Shown in pieces: positions 51,545 to 60,778 of a stretch of 64,000 nucleotides of DNA. The stretch lies in NCBI RefSeq assembly GCF_000355805.1, contig NZ_CM001837.1, forward strand, positions 2,923,966 to 2,987,965, given 5' to 3'. Within the stretch, counting starts at the first letter, position 1, and every line of letters begins with the position of its first letter. The stretch is from Dokdonia sp. PRO95 (GTDB taxonomy: Bacteria; Bacteroidota; Bacteroidia; Flavobacteriales; Flavobacteriaceae). Under the pieces are notes generated by a model. It was not told the origin of the DNA. It saw only the letters and a program-made list of their open reading frames with translations, and did not search any database. The translations under genes were made by a program, and so were the position numbers.

Positions 51545-54388
51545 ATGCTTAAAAGTCTTTACAAGAAAGCCTTTGATATAAGAGATGGTGAGATCACCAT
51601 CTCTTTTTTTATGCAGCTGTACATCTTTCTGGTGATTACAGTGCTACTTATTGTAAAGCCCACTGTAAACGCATTATTTCTATCTGCTCTTGGTGCGGAG
51701 CGATTGCCTTACGGGTATCTACTTGTTGCGGCTGTGGCTATTTTAAGTTCTTACTTTTACAACAAAGCTCTAAAACGATATTCTTTTAAAAAGGTCGCTA
51801 CGATAACCTTATGCGCTTTTGGCTTCTTTTTTATGTTGCTTTCTGTCGCCTTGCATTATAAATTTCTTGAGGTCTGGCTACTTTACTATTACTACGTTCT
51901 CATATCCTTGTTTGCCGTGGTGGTTACCTCACAATTCTGGATACTGGCAAATATGGTTTATAATGCCAGAGAGGCAAAGAGACTCTTTGGTTTTATAGGC
52001 TCTGGCGCTATTGCTGGTGGAATTTTTGGTGGGTACTTAACAACCTTAATTTCGGCGGCTTTTGGGAATAAAACGTCTATTCTTATTGCTGGGATTCTCA
52101 TTTTATGCTGTGTGCCTATACTCTACCGTATTTGGAATTTAAGGTTACGCACGCTTTCTATGTACACGAGAAAGAAAGAGATACACCAAGTGTCTAACCC
52201 AGATCGTAATGCTTTTCAAATCATCTTAAAATCTAAGCATTTACTGTATTTGGCATCTATTATCGGGATAAGTGTGCTGGTGGCAAAGCTGGTAGATTTT
52301 CAATTCAGTGATTTTGCGCACAAGGCCATTCCAGACTCAGATGAGCTTGCTTCTTTTTTAGGATTCTGGTTTTCTTCCTTTAATGTGGTGGCTTTACTCA
52401 TACAGCTTTTTGTTACCAATAGAGTCTTAAGCTATCTAGGCGTAACCTCAACAATGCTTATACTACCACTAGGTATTGCCTTAGGCTCCCTCCTATTTCT
52501 TACGGTTCCTGAGCTTTGGGTACTTATTATTATAAAAGGGCTAGACGGTAGTTTTAAGCAGTCTATAAATAAAGCAGCTGCAGAGCTTTCTATTTTACCC
52601 ATACCGTATGCTATAAAAAATCAAGCAAAATCATTTATAGATATTGTGGTAGATAGTGTAGCCACAGGTATTGCTGGATTTCTGCTCATTTTTGTAATCA
52701 AGGGTATGGAACTAGACACCAAGTTTGTGACCATTCTTACTATCTTTTTCTTGTTTATATGGCTCTTGTTAATCTACAAGCTAAGAGATGCCTACTTTGA
52801 TTCGTTTAGGTCCAACCTCAAGAGTTTACTGCTCAATAAAGATGAGTCCAAACGAAACTTCAGAAAAGAACGCACCATCGCTACTGCAAGACATATTTTA
52901 CAAAATGGTGAAGAAAGCGAGATTCTCACTCTATTATCTAGATTATCATCGGCTCGGCTTAATCCCTTAAAAAAGCAAATAGTAGCACTTTTAGACCATC
53001 CTTCTAATGCTATAAAAATAGCGGCTATTGAGGAGTTGTATTATTATAAAGAAGGTACTGCATTACATAAAATCAAAGCCCTCCTTCATACTAGCGACAG
53101 CGCACTCATAATAGCCACATTACAGTATTTACTACATCACACCAAAATAGACGATCAAGAATTATTTACAACCTATCTAGATCATCCAGAAAAGCCCATT
53201 GCAAATGCCGCCCTGTTATGCCTGGCACAAGATGCACGCCTCAATACAAATCTTGGAAAGCAGTTTAATTTAAGAGACCGTATCGCGACTCAAATAGAAC
53301 GACTAGGCACACCTGAAGGTCTAGAAAATGTTGCCGAAACTTCTGACCTGCTTCTTAGCATTGCCTACTCTGGACTTAACGAGTTTTACTACTTTATCTC
53401 TATTCATTTTAGCAATAAAAATAAAAAGGTAGCAAAGAAAGCTATTGAAGCTGCAGGCATTACCACAGACCCACTCTTTGTAGGGAATCTTCTCCAGTTT
53501 CTAGAAAATAAAAAACTACGTAAAGCAGCCATAAAGAGCCTTACTCAATATGGGCCAGAGATTACTAAAACACTTCTCAGGCTAGAAAATGAAGATGCTT
53601 TTAGTCTAGACATAAAAAGAAATCTACCTAAGGTTATAGCAACATTTAACTCTCAAAATGCAGTAAGAATCTTATTCAAATTTTTAGGTAGTAACAACCT
53701 CATCGTACGTAAAAATGCCTCAAAGTCATTACTAAAACTAAGTAGTAAAAACCCGTCGCTTACTATTGATAAGCGCAAAATCTCTAGATACATATTACTA
53801 GAGAGCAACTACTACCAAAGCACGCTTAACGCCCTTGCTACCTTCACAAAACTTGTAAACAATCCGCCAGCAGACTCACCAGAGGAAGCTAAAGAAACAG
53901 ATGTTTTACTCGCCCGTGAAGCCATAGTTCTCATTTTAAGAGAACAAGTAGATCAAAGTCTACATAGCATCTTTACACTATTAAGTATACGTTACAATCA
54001 AGAAGATATAAGTGCTGCGTTTTTGGGTATTAAAAGTAAAGATGATACAGCGAGAATCAACGCCATAGAGTTTTTAGACAACCTCTTACATATCAAACTT
54101 AAAAATAAGATCCTGCCATTGCTCGAAGTACATATTATTGACACAGATGTTGATAATCTACATTCTCAAGAAATGGTAGAACAAACAGAATTTGATGCAG
54201 TGCGAAGCCTTATACGTAATCGCAGCAGACAGATGAACATCGCTATGCTCCACCTTATTGAGATACTAGAAGACACAAAGTATATTGCCATTACTCAATC
54301 TTTTACAAAGCATAAAAACACAAACATTGCAAAACTTGCTACGCGTGTATCTACAAGTCTACAACTGGTAAAACAGCAACAAAAGTAA
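51545..54388 (+). CDS. ATP/ADP translocase-like (NTT family) membrane protein with HEAT-like C-terminal half
   Basis: A 947-residue protein. Residues about 15-425 carry 10-12 membrane segments and fit the nucleotide transporter (TLC, Npt1/Npt2) superfamily: SLYKKAFDIRDGEITISFFM at the start, PTVNALFLSALGAERLPYGYLL, EAKRLFGFIGSGAIAGGIFG, and a loop with GLDGSFKQSINKAAAELSILPIP. Residues about 440-947 are helical with HEAT-like repeats (for example LLDHPSNAIKIAAIEELYYYKEG and LGSNNLIVRKNASKSLLKLSS). In intracellular parasites the family exchanges ATP and ADP; here the substrate is unproved. Its stop codon lies in the hairpin at 54387. The gene follows the beta-lactamase-like gene by 24 bases. 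Confidence 0.72.
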   Translation: MLKSLYKKAFDIRDGEITISFFMQLYIFLVITVLLIVKPTVNALFLSALGAERLPYGYLLVAAVAILSSYFYNKALKRYSFKKVATITLCAFGFFFMLLSVALHYKFLEVWLLYYYYVLISLFAVVVTSQFWILANMVYNAREAKRLFGFIGSGAIAGGIFGGYLTTLISAAFGNKTSILIAGILILCCVPILYRIWNLRLRTLSMYTRKKEIHQVSNPDRNAFQIILKSKHLLYLASIIGISVLVAKLVDFQFSDFAHKAIPDSDELASFLGFWFSSFNVVALLIQLFVTNRVLSYLGVTSTMLILPLGIALGSLLFLTVPELWVLIIIKGLDGSFKQSINKAAAELSILPIPYAIKNQAKSFIDIVVDSVATGIAGFLLIFVIKGMELDTKFVTILTIFFLFIWLLLIYKLRDAYFDSFRSNLKSLLLNKDESKRNFRKERTIATARHILQNGEESEILTLLSRLSSARLNPLKKQIVALLDHPSNAIKIAAIEELYYYKEGTALHKIKALLHTSDSALIIATLQYLLHHTKIDDQELFTTYLDHPEKPIANAALLCLAQDARLNTNLGKQFNLRDRIATQIERLGTPEGLENVAETSDLLLSIAYSGLNEFYYFISIHFSNKNKKVAKKAIEAAGITTDPLFVGNLLQFLENKKLRKAAIKSLTQYGPEITKTLLRLENEDAFSLDIKRNLPKVIATFNSQNAVRILFKFLGSNNLIVRKNASKSLLKLSSKNPSLTIDKRKISRYILLESNYYQSTLNALATFTKLVNNPPADSPEEAKETDVLLAREAIVLILREQVDQSLHSIFTLLSIRYNQEDISAAFLGIKSKDDTARINAIEFLDNLLHIKLKNKILPLLEVHIIDTDVDNLHSQEMVEQTEFDAVRSLIRNRSRQMNIAMLHLIEILEDTKYIAITQSFTKHKNTNIAKLATRVSTSLQLVKQQQK

Positions 54389-54420
54389 AACGCCTTCTAG
54401 TAACAACTAGAAGGCGTTTT
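54387..54420. terminator. Bidirectional hairpin terminator between convergent operons
   Basis: AAAACGCCTTCTAG (54387-54400) pairs perfectly with CTAGAAGGCGTTTT (54407-54420) over a 6-base loop. It closes both the translocase-like gene on the plus strand and the beta-lactamase-like gene on the minus strand. Confidence 0.88.
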
Positions 54421-54440
54421 AATAGAACTGTAAATGATTT

Positions 54441-55688
54441 TTATGTGGGATTTACCACCTTATCAATACTACTTGCTAGGTACATATGCGCACCTGCAGA
54501 GTTTTTATTAAGTACGTTAGTCATTAGGCATACAATGTATTTTTTACCATTAGGCTGCTCCACAATAATCACTGAGTTCATATAGTTAAACACATTACCC
54601 GCATAGTCACTACAGTTAGGGTTTTTCTCTCGATCGCATTTATAAAACGAACCAGACTTAAAGTACACCGCCGCATCATCTAGTCTATTAGAGTGTGCAT
54701 AGCGTATACGTCTGTCAGTCATATATAATAATCGCTTCATCTCAAGCGAGCTTTCTTCATCTATTACATTTCCTTGCTCTAGCGCTACTAGAAATTTCAT
54801 AAGTCCTTTAGGAGTCCCTATACTTCCACCCTCACGACCTACATACTTACCAGCAGGACGTGTAAACATCCCTCCTAGTCTCCAGTCGTCTTCTGTAATT
54901 CCTAGATCTCTTAATGGCTGATTCACCACTCGGTTTGCTTGACTCGTTAGGGAGTCTCTATCGGTCTCTACAAAGTAATTTTCTGCTTCTTCTTCGGTGA
55001 GGTCTGCATACTTTCGTCCAAAGGCATCTAGCAACATTGTCTCTCTATACAGCACACTCGCAGCTCCGTTATTACTCACAGAGACCATATGATCTGCCCA
55101 CTCATACAGCGAGAACTCATCACTAGCAACCACTTGTCGCTTTATTAACTTATCACTGTCTATATCATACACAGGTATCGTGTGGTGATCTCCTGTTCCC
55201 CAGTATCGAGCCTTCACTCGTTTATTACACATAAGCCCCGTACGCAACTCAAAGTTATCTGGATATACCTCTGCAAGTTCTGTAAAGAAGCCGTTAAGGA
55301 CAGCAATTTTACCCACACTTCCTGGCTGGTATCCTACATTTTCTCTGTGAGCCGCATATTTTAAACTATCTGGATTAGTCATATCAAGTACCGCAAGTGA
55401 GTAGTTCCCGCCGGGTGTAATTCTCGCAATCTTTCTAGCAAAATCATTGTCTTCTACAAGTATTGCTCCAAGAGAATCACGCTTTCGCGAAAGCAAATTG
55501 AGCTTAATATCCTCTAGTTTTAAGTAAGCGCCATTAGGAATACGCTTGTTTGCAATACTATCCATCTCCATTTTCTGAAGTCGGTACAATCGTTTTATAC
55601 CCGTCGTATCATAGCCGTCTATAGGATAAAGCATCGCTACAAATAAAGTAGATAAAGCGATGAATGTTAGTGTGATATATGTTTTCAT
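54441..55688 (-). CDS. Second exported beta-lactamase-like serine hydrolase
   Basis: A 415-residue protein with an N-terminal hydrophobic segment (TLTFIALSTLFVAML) acting as signal or anchor. The catalytic set is SVGK (124-127, in QPGSVGKIAVL), SNN (205-207, in VSVSNNGAAS) and KSG (344-346, in YFKSGSFYK), the same variant set as in the protein at 50624. It is about 120 residues longer than a class A enzyme. It starts with the last base of the dikinase stop (TAATG), so the two are translationally coupled. The palindrome at 55481-55494 codes for LSRKR near residue 66. Confidence 0.8.
   Translation of the reverse strand: MKTYITLTFIALSTLFVAMLYPIDGYDTTGIKRLYRLQKMEMDSIANKRIPNGAYLKLEDIKLNLLSRKRDSLGAILVEDNDFARKIARITPGGNYSLAVLDMTNPDSLKYAAHRENVGYQPGSVGKIAVLNGFFTELAEVYPDNFELRTGLMCNKRVKARYWGTGDHHTIPVYDIDSDKLIKRQVVASDEFSLYEWADHMVSVSNNGAASVLYRETMLLDAFGRKYADLTEEEAENYFVETDRDSLTSQANRVVNQPLRDLGITEDDWRLGGMFTRPAGKYVGREGGSIGTPKGLMKFLVALEQGNVIDEESSLEMKRLLYMTDRRIRYAHSNRLDDAAVYFKSGSFYKCDREKNPNCSDYAGNVFNYMNSVIIVEQPNGKKYIVCLMTNVLNKNSAGAHMYLASSIDKVVNPT
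55479..55494. repeat. Dispersed palindrome copy in the second beta-lactamase-like gene
   Basis: ACGCTTTCGCGAAAGC, read as LSRKR. Confidence 0.93.
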
Positions 55689-58606
55689 TAGTTTATAGGT
55701 GCGTCAAGCGTTATTAAAAAGTCTTTGTCAATTTTTGGTGAGATTGCCTCAAGATATTCTGAGGACTTTGCCGTTTTATTTTCTACAAATGGTCGTATCT
55801 GGAACAACCATAGTTTGTCATTTTCAAAACCAAGCTCCACATCATATGCCCCATTATAGTCAGAACCTGTCATTTCTGGTAATCGTCTTCTTATAGACTG
55901 GGCAATGTCGCGTATATCCTTTATGTTTTTCTCATTGAGAATCTCTTCGTCAAAGGTTGCGATGTTTCTCTTCACACCTCCCGTTGCTGGCAGTCTAATA
56001 AAATCTGCCTGTCTCGCTGGCGACAGTAAGCGCGCATCTGTAGCGGTAACAAGTCTAGTTTCGGCGGCTTGTCCATCTACTGCTCCTCCTGCCCCACGGC
56101 TAAAGGCAATAGTAAGATCCTCATCTGTACCTTGATTAATACCCTTTGTAATCATCACACCGCTATACTCGACATCTACCGAAGGAATGATAAGTATAGA
56201 AGGAAACACATTTTCTGGATTACTTAGATACTGCTGGCGCCATTTAAAACTACGCTCCGTATATGGAGAAGCCCACACATCTTTAATTCCTTTTAAGATT
56301 TTATCCTCATCAAGAATATTAAAAAGCGTCAAGTTCAATCCTGCTCCCGTAAATTCTTCAAGGTCTTCCATATTTGTATCACTACGCAAGAATACGGGAG
56401 TTTTACCCATAGGCGATTTAAAGACTTTTTGGAAATCTGCACGCAGGCTATTTACAAATGACGGCTTGAGCGTCATCATATTTATAGCCTCTCGTAATCG
56501 CTTCAACTCTTGCAGTTGGAATGTCTCTATCTCTTTTGATGACGCGCCGTTACTTTTCATTTGTTCCGCTTTCGCGAAAGCGTTATTTAAAAACTCCCAG
56601 TAAGAACCCTCATAATTGGTCATTTTTTGATCCATATGATCCTTAAAAATGCCGAAAGGAATAACAAGACCTTCTACCACCTGCTCAGGGAACATCTTCT
56701 TGAGCTGACCAAGGTTTGCCGCCTTAGGGCCTACTAGTTTTCCAGACGCGCTTGCATCAAGATCACGCATATTTATGATGTCCTTCTTATCGAGCGCAAT
56801 CCTCTCTACAGGCACGGTCACCTGACTTGTAGAACGTTGCTTCTTTGAGAATAACTCACGCTCCTCATCTGTAATATCGTCCTCGCCTTTTATGATAACA
56901 CTTCCTTTATTTGAAACAGCATAGAAGACCTTCTTACCGCTATACTTACTTAAATCTTGAAGATTTTCTTGGGATAATGCCGCATTAGGGATTCCTAAAT
57001 TACGAGCAAGTAACTGCACGTGTGAAACCAGATTACCTTCTGATACCGTCATAATACCAGCCACAGGCTTGAGATCTGATGGCGGTTTTTCAAAGACGTA
57101 TATCTTCTCTGTATCCACTTCTATACCTTCTGGAGAACCTTCTATAACAACAAGTTCACCGTAGGCATACCCAGGATTTAATCCTCTCATAGAAGACTGT
57201 CCATCTATATCCATTACCTTATTTTCAAGCCCAGAATGCTTTGCAATAAATGCCCCTAGCGTACTCACACTCTCACCTAAATCTAATGCGACAGAAGATC
57301 GCACGCGGTCATCTATAAAACCATAAGCCTTAGGCTCAAAAGTTGCGTAGGTATCAACTACTTCTTGATACTTTGCCTTTACTTGTGAGGCGCTCCACTC
57401 TACAACTCCTCTAGCTGTCGCAAGGAAATCGTTAAGCTGCTCGACACTCTTGTCATTGTGGTAACTATCTGCTTGTAAATACGGCTCTACTGCTGCCCAC
57501 TCATTTAGCTCAATAAGTCCTGTACCTGTTGCTGCATATGAAAGAGTTTGTATTTTATAAAGTAGCTCCTTTAATGTTTCTGGTTGCCACTCTTGTGTCT
57601 TTAGGAGTAATATATCTTCCAGCTCATTAGATAAATCTAGCATCGCAAGGCGATCACTAGATCTGGATAAGGAAAGTACGTCTTGACGTATATAACAGAG
57701 TACATCTGCAATTTCTGGCACAAGTGTTTGCGCAGAGGTATCCTGAGCAGCTTTTTCTAAAAACGTGCTAATGCGTTCTGTTAGATCATTTTTTACAGAG
57801 ATAGCGTTTACTTGACTATGTAGTTCCTTAAAATTGATAGGTGTATAAAATTCGGCGAGCATTTTTTCTAGTTGGTCAAACTGCTTTTTCACTTCATCAG
57901 AGAGGTCTCCCTTATGTTTAGCTCTAAACTCTTGAACCATCTGGATGTCACTCACACTGGGCTTGCCGTGTATTTTAATACGGGCATCCATAAATTTTGG
58001 GTAGGTCTCTGCCAGTATTTTTGACTCACTACGCATACGCTGGGCAATGTTGCTATCTCCATCGTGAGGAATATCACGTAAGGTCTGGCGTAGTAAATAG
58101 TAGTTTTGTCTAAAACGAATATCGCTACGCAATAACCACTCATAAAACTCAACGCCCCACGCCTCCTCATCTTCAGACTGTATGGCACCACGGTAAAACT
58201 GTGACTTGCGCTGCACCCATCCATTATCTACACTTGCAAGGTATCTCGCTAGTTGATATTGCTTGATGCGGCTATTATCATTTGTAACATCCCAGAAAGC
58301 AACCTTATCTGTGTTTGCAAGTATATCTGCAAAAAAGAGGTGATACTTAGTACCTAGCGTTATTAGGTCTTCACTATAACTTGCGTGCTGCACACCACCA
58401 CCTATATCATCTGGACAAGGGTCACGTGCTTCTCGCATCGTACCATCTTCACAAAACCACTCTATTTTTTTATAAGGGCCTCGCGGATTTTCTTTAAAAG
58501 ATTTGATATTCTTCTGTATAGTTGCTACGGGTAAGTCTTGAGCATACAGTGCACTTGCTATACAAATAGTAAGACTAGTGAGCAATAACTGGGTAATTTT
58601 CAACAT
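55688..58606 (-). CDS. Exported dikinase: phosphohistidine domain plus PPDK-type ATP-binding domain
   Basis: A 972-residue protein with a clear Sec signal peptide (MLKITQLLLTSLTICIASAL, cut after AYA). A helical, uncharacterised part (about 25-460) is followed by the phosphohistidine (PEP-utilising mobile) domain with His529 in GNLVSHVQLLARNLGIPN. The PEP/PPDK_N-type ATP-binding domain is C-terminal (about 615-945): GPKAANLGQLK, FLRSDTNMEDLEEFTGAGLN, ILIIPSVDVEYSGVM and VELGFENDKLWLFQIRPF. PEP synthase and PPDK have the reverse order and a PEP/pyruvate barrel; both differ here, so pyruvate is an unlikely substrate. The layout recalls glucan water dikinase. The palindrome at 56567-56582 codes for AFAKA. 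Confidence 0.8.
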   Translation of the reverse strand: MLKITQLLLTSLTICIASALYAQDLPVATIQKNIKSFKENPRGPYKKIEWFCEDGTMREARDPCPDDIGGGVQHASYSEDLITLGTKYHLFFADILANTDKVAFWDVTNDNSRIKQYQLARYLASVDNGWVQRKSQFYRGAIQSEDEEAWGVEFYEWLLRSDIRFRQNYYLLRQTLRDIPHDGDSNIAQRMRSESKILAETYPKFMDARIKIHGKPSVSDIQMVQEFRAKHKGDLSDEVKKQFDQLEKMLAEFYTPINFKELHSQVNAISVKNDLTERISTFLEKAAQDTSAQTLVPEIADVLCYIRQDVLSLSRSSDRLAMLDLSNELEDILLLKTQEWQPETLKELLYKIQTLSYAATGTGLIELNEWAAVEPYLQADSYHNDKSVEQLNDFLATARGVVEWSASQVKAKYQEVVDTYATFEPKAYGFIDDRVRSSVALDLGESVSTLGAFIAKHSGLENKVMDIDGQSSMRGLNPGYAYGELVVIEGSPEGIEVDTEKIYVFEKPPSDLKPVAGIMTVSEGNLVSHVQLLARNLGIPNAALSQENLQDLSKYSGKKVFYAVSNKGSVIIKGEDDITDEERELFSKKQRSTSQVTVPVERIALDKKDIINMRDLDASASGKLVGPKAANLGQLKKMFPEQVVEGLVIPFGIFKDHMDQKMTNYEGSYWEFLNNAFAKAEQMKSNGASSKEIETFQLQELKRLREAINMMTLKPSFVNSLRADFQKVFKSPMGKTPVFLRSDTNMEDLEEFTGAGLNLTLFNILDEDKILKGIKDVWASPYTERSFKWRQQYLSNPENVFPSILIIPSVDVEYSGVMITKGINQGTDEDLTIAFSRGAGGAVDGQAAETRLVTATDARLLSPARQADFIRLPATGGVKRNIATFDEEILNEKNIKDIRDIAQSIRRRLPEMTGSDYNGAYDVELGFENDKLWLFQIRPFVENKTAKSSEYLEAISPKIDKDFLITLDAPIN
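56567..56582. repeat. Dispersed palindrome, perfect copy in the exported dikinase gene
   Basis: CGCTTTCGCGAAAGCG, read as AFAKA near residue 676, between the two kinase domains. Confidence 0.95.
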
Positions 58607-58793
58607 GTAGTGTTGTTAGATTGGTTTGTTGCGCACTAATATAGTCGAGCCCTATTCCGATCTACTATAGATTAACGTATGTCTAAGTGATAATTAACTT
58701 AAAAATAACGATTCCAACCTGAAGCATACTCATTAGGCAGCAATAACTCTATGATAAATAGAATAGGCTTGATGTGACAATGACGTGAAGTGT

Positions 58794-58813
58794 TACGCTT
58801 TCGCGAAAGCGTA
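58794..58813. repeat. Dispersed palindrome, perfect 20-bp copy after the histidine kinase
   Basis: TACGCTTTCGCGAAAGCGTA, six bases after the kinase stop. Confidence 0.95.
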
Positions 58814-58818
58814 CTTAG

Positions 58819-60021
58819 CTACCTCGCAATGGTAAAGATAAACTCTGTATATTTTCCAAGCTCCGACTTTACTCTTATCGTACCACCAAGATTATTTACA
58901 AGTTTCTGCACCGTAGAAAGTCCAATTCCATGGCCGCGTTCTCCATTCTTATCAAGATGTCCTACTGTACTAAAAAGAGTAAATATGCTATCAACCTTAT
59001 CTTCTTCAATACCTCGACCATTATCTCTTACAGAAAATTCAAAGTGCTTAGCCGTTTGTGTGGCTTTAATATCTATTACTGTATGCTTCTTATCATTGTA
59101 CTTAAGACTGTTTGCTATAAGATTTAAGAAAATCTGATCTAGTGCAGATCTGTTGCAATGTAATTCTATATTATTTTCTGGGAAATGAACTTCACATTCG
59201 TAGTTAATATTAAGAAGGTCTACAAGATCCTCAAGCATATCATTGAGCATGAATTCATGCACATCATCCTTATCATAAGCGGTACTCTCATAATGCGTAA
59301 GAATATTAGTGATATACTTACTCATAGACATAGATGACTTTTTAAGGTAGCTCAAGTAGTTTTTACCTTTTTCATCTATCTCGTCATTATATTTCTTTTT
59401 TAATATATCTGATGTAAGTATGAGGTTTGCTAGTGGCATCTTGAGGTCATGAGAAACAGTACCGGCAAAATCCTGAAGTAATGAATTATGCTTAGTTAGG
59501 TTTTCCTTGGTAGTTCTAAGTTTAGCATTTACAGATCTCAATTCAAAAAGTCGTTCTACCTGTTTCCCTAAGGTGATAAGTGCTTCTCTTTGTTCTTGAT
59601 TAAGCTTATTAGGTTTATGATCTATAACACATAATGATCCCACAGCCATTTTATCTTTAGTGCGCAATGGAATTCCAGCATAAAAAATAACTGGCGCGTC
59701 ACCCTTTGTAAGTGGGTTGTTTACAAATCTCAAATCCTTTGTAGCGTCAGGAATCTCAAAAATCTCATTAGGAGTTAAAATTGCATGTGCGCAAAACGAG
59801 CTATCTCGCGAAGTTTCACAAGGAGCAAATCCAACTTTTGATTTAAACCATTGCCTGTCTTCATCTACCAGAGTGACTAGGGCTACAGGAGTCTTACATA
59901 TATATGCAGCTAATTTTGTGATGTAATCAAAATCTGGCTCCTGAGCTGTGTCTAGAAGGTCTAGACCATGTAAAGCTTTCATGCGCTTAAACTCATTAAC
60001 TGGTGTTGCTGGTGCTATCAT
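58819..60021 (-). CDS. GAF-domain sensor histidine kinase
   Basis: A 400-residue cytoplasmic sensor kinase with no membrane segments. An N-terminal GAF domain (about 20-160) has DYITKLAAYICKTPVALVTLVDEDRQWFKSKVG and CAHAILTPNEIFEIPDATKD, the common bacterial form. A coiled linker and the phospho-acceptor box TVSHDLKMPLANLI follow, then the ATPase with NSLKYNDK, DNGRGIEEDKVDSIF and GHGIGLSTVQ. No response regulator gene is in the window. A perfect 20-bp palindrome copy starts six bases after its stop. The ligand is unknown. Confidence 0.88.
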   Translation of the reverse strand: MIAPATPVNEFKRMKALHGLDLLDTAQEPDFDYITKLAAYICKTPVALVTLVDEDRQWFKSKVGFAPCETSRDSSFCAHAILTPNEIFEIPDATKDLRFVNNPLTKGDAPVIFYAGIPLRTKDKMAVGSLCVIDHKPNKLNQEQREALITLGKQVERLFELRSVNAKLRTTKENLTKHNSLLQDFAGTVSHDLKMPLANLILTSDILKKKYNDEIDEKGKNYLSYLKKSSMSMSKYITNILTHYESTAYDKDDVHEFMLNDMLEDLVDLLNINYECEVHFPENNIELHCNRSALDQIFLNLIANSLKYNDKKHTVIDIKATQTAKHFEFSVRDNGRGIEEDKVDSIFTLFSTVGHLDKNGERGHGIGLSTVQKLVNNLGGTIRVKSELGKYTEFIFTIAR

Positions 60022-60322
60022 ACTGGTAATAAATTTAAGTCGCCATTTAGGGAATTGTATTTGCTGGCTCAGTAGACAAAGATAATGGCTTCCTCTTAAC
60101 AGGTGAACGTTTATAGATTATCATTTTGACTGTATTGAACAGACTGAGACGATATAATAACATAGAATTTACAAAATTTTTGCAAAGTTGAGGTATATTA
60201 CAGTCAATGTATTAGCAACTACAGAAATAAAATAATGACTAATAATCAATAAAATTCGCAAAAACTACTGTGCGTGCATAGTAAATTATTGTATATTTAC
60301 AACGATTTCGGAATAAAACCAT
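60022..60322. other. Intergenic stretch between divergent kinase and MarR genes
   Basis: A 301-base AT-rich gap with no gene. It holds the upstream region of both genes. The only signal I can support is the inverted repeat at 60281-60300 near the MarR gene. Confidence 0.5.
60281..60300 (+). promoter_or_regulatory. Candidate MarR operator over the -7 box
   Basis: GTAAAT (60281-60286) and ATTTAC (60295-60300) form an inverted repeat with an 8-base spacer, 22 bases before the MarR start. A near-consensus -7 box TATATTTA at 60292-60299 lies in its right half, so the regulator could block its own promoter. Confidence 0.4.
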
Positions 60323-60778
60323 ATGAATGACAAAACAATAGACTACTGTTTGAGAGCCACTTGGCAAGCAGTAATGAAAATGTATAATGAACAAGCAGCA
60401 GAGTTTGATGTAACGATGGCCGTTGGTTTTGCACTATTAAGTATAGATCCAGACCAAGGAACACCTTCTACAGCATTAGGCCCTCGTATGGGTATGGAAG
60501 CCACTTCCCTATCACGTACACTTAAGACTATGGAAGAAAAAGGCTTGATAGAACGCAAACCTAATCCAGCAGACGGACGCGGAGTTCTTATACATCTTAC
60601 TCCATTTGGAAAAGAAAAAAGAGATTTCTCAAAAACAAAAGTAAAGACCTTTAATGGTGCTGTGAGAAATACTATAAGTGAAGAAAAAATCAACAACTTT
60701 TATGAAGTTATTGATACTATCAATGATTTGATTCAAAATAGAAAAGTTTTTAACCAAAAAGAAACCTTAGTAAAATAA
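60323..60778 (+). CDS. MarR family transcriptional regulator of the fatty-acid oxidation operon
   Basis: A 151-residue winged-helix regulator. The DNA-binding part includes LGPRMGMEATSLSRTLKTMEEKGLIERKPNPADGRGVL, with the wing motif DGRG, and a C-terminal helix for dimerisation. Its stop overlaps the fadN start by one base (TAATG), so the two are coupled. Homologous MarR genes stand at the head of fadN-fadA operons in many flavobacteria, which suggests an acyl-CoA- or fatty-acid-responsive repressor. The effector is inferred, not visible. Confidence 0.9.
   Translation: MNDKTIDYCLRATWQAVMKMYNEQAAEFDVTMAVGFALLSIDPDQGTPSTALGPRMGMEATSLSRTLKTMEEKGLIERKPNPADGRGVLIHLTPFGKEKRDFSKTKVKTFNGAVRNTISEEKINNFYEVIDTINDLIQNRKVFNQKETLVK

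Noticed and set aside
55688-58606. PEP synthase or pyruvate phosphate dikinase identity
   Set aside because: The domain order is reversed, the PEP/pyruvate barrel is missing, and a signal peptide is present.
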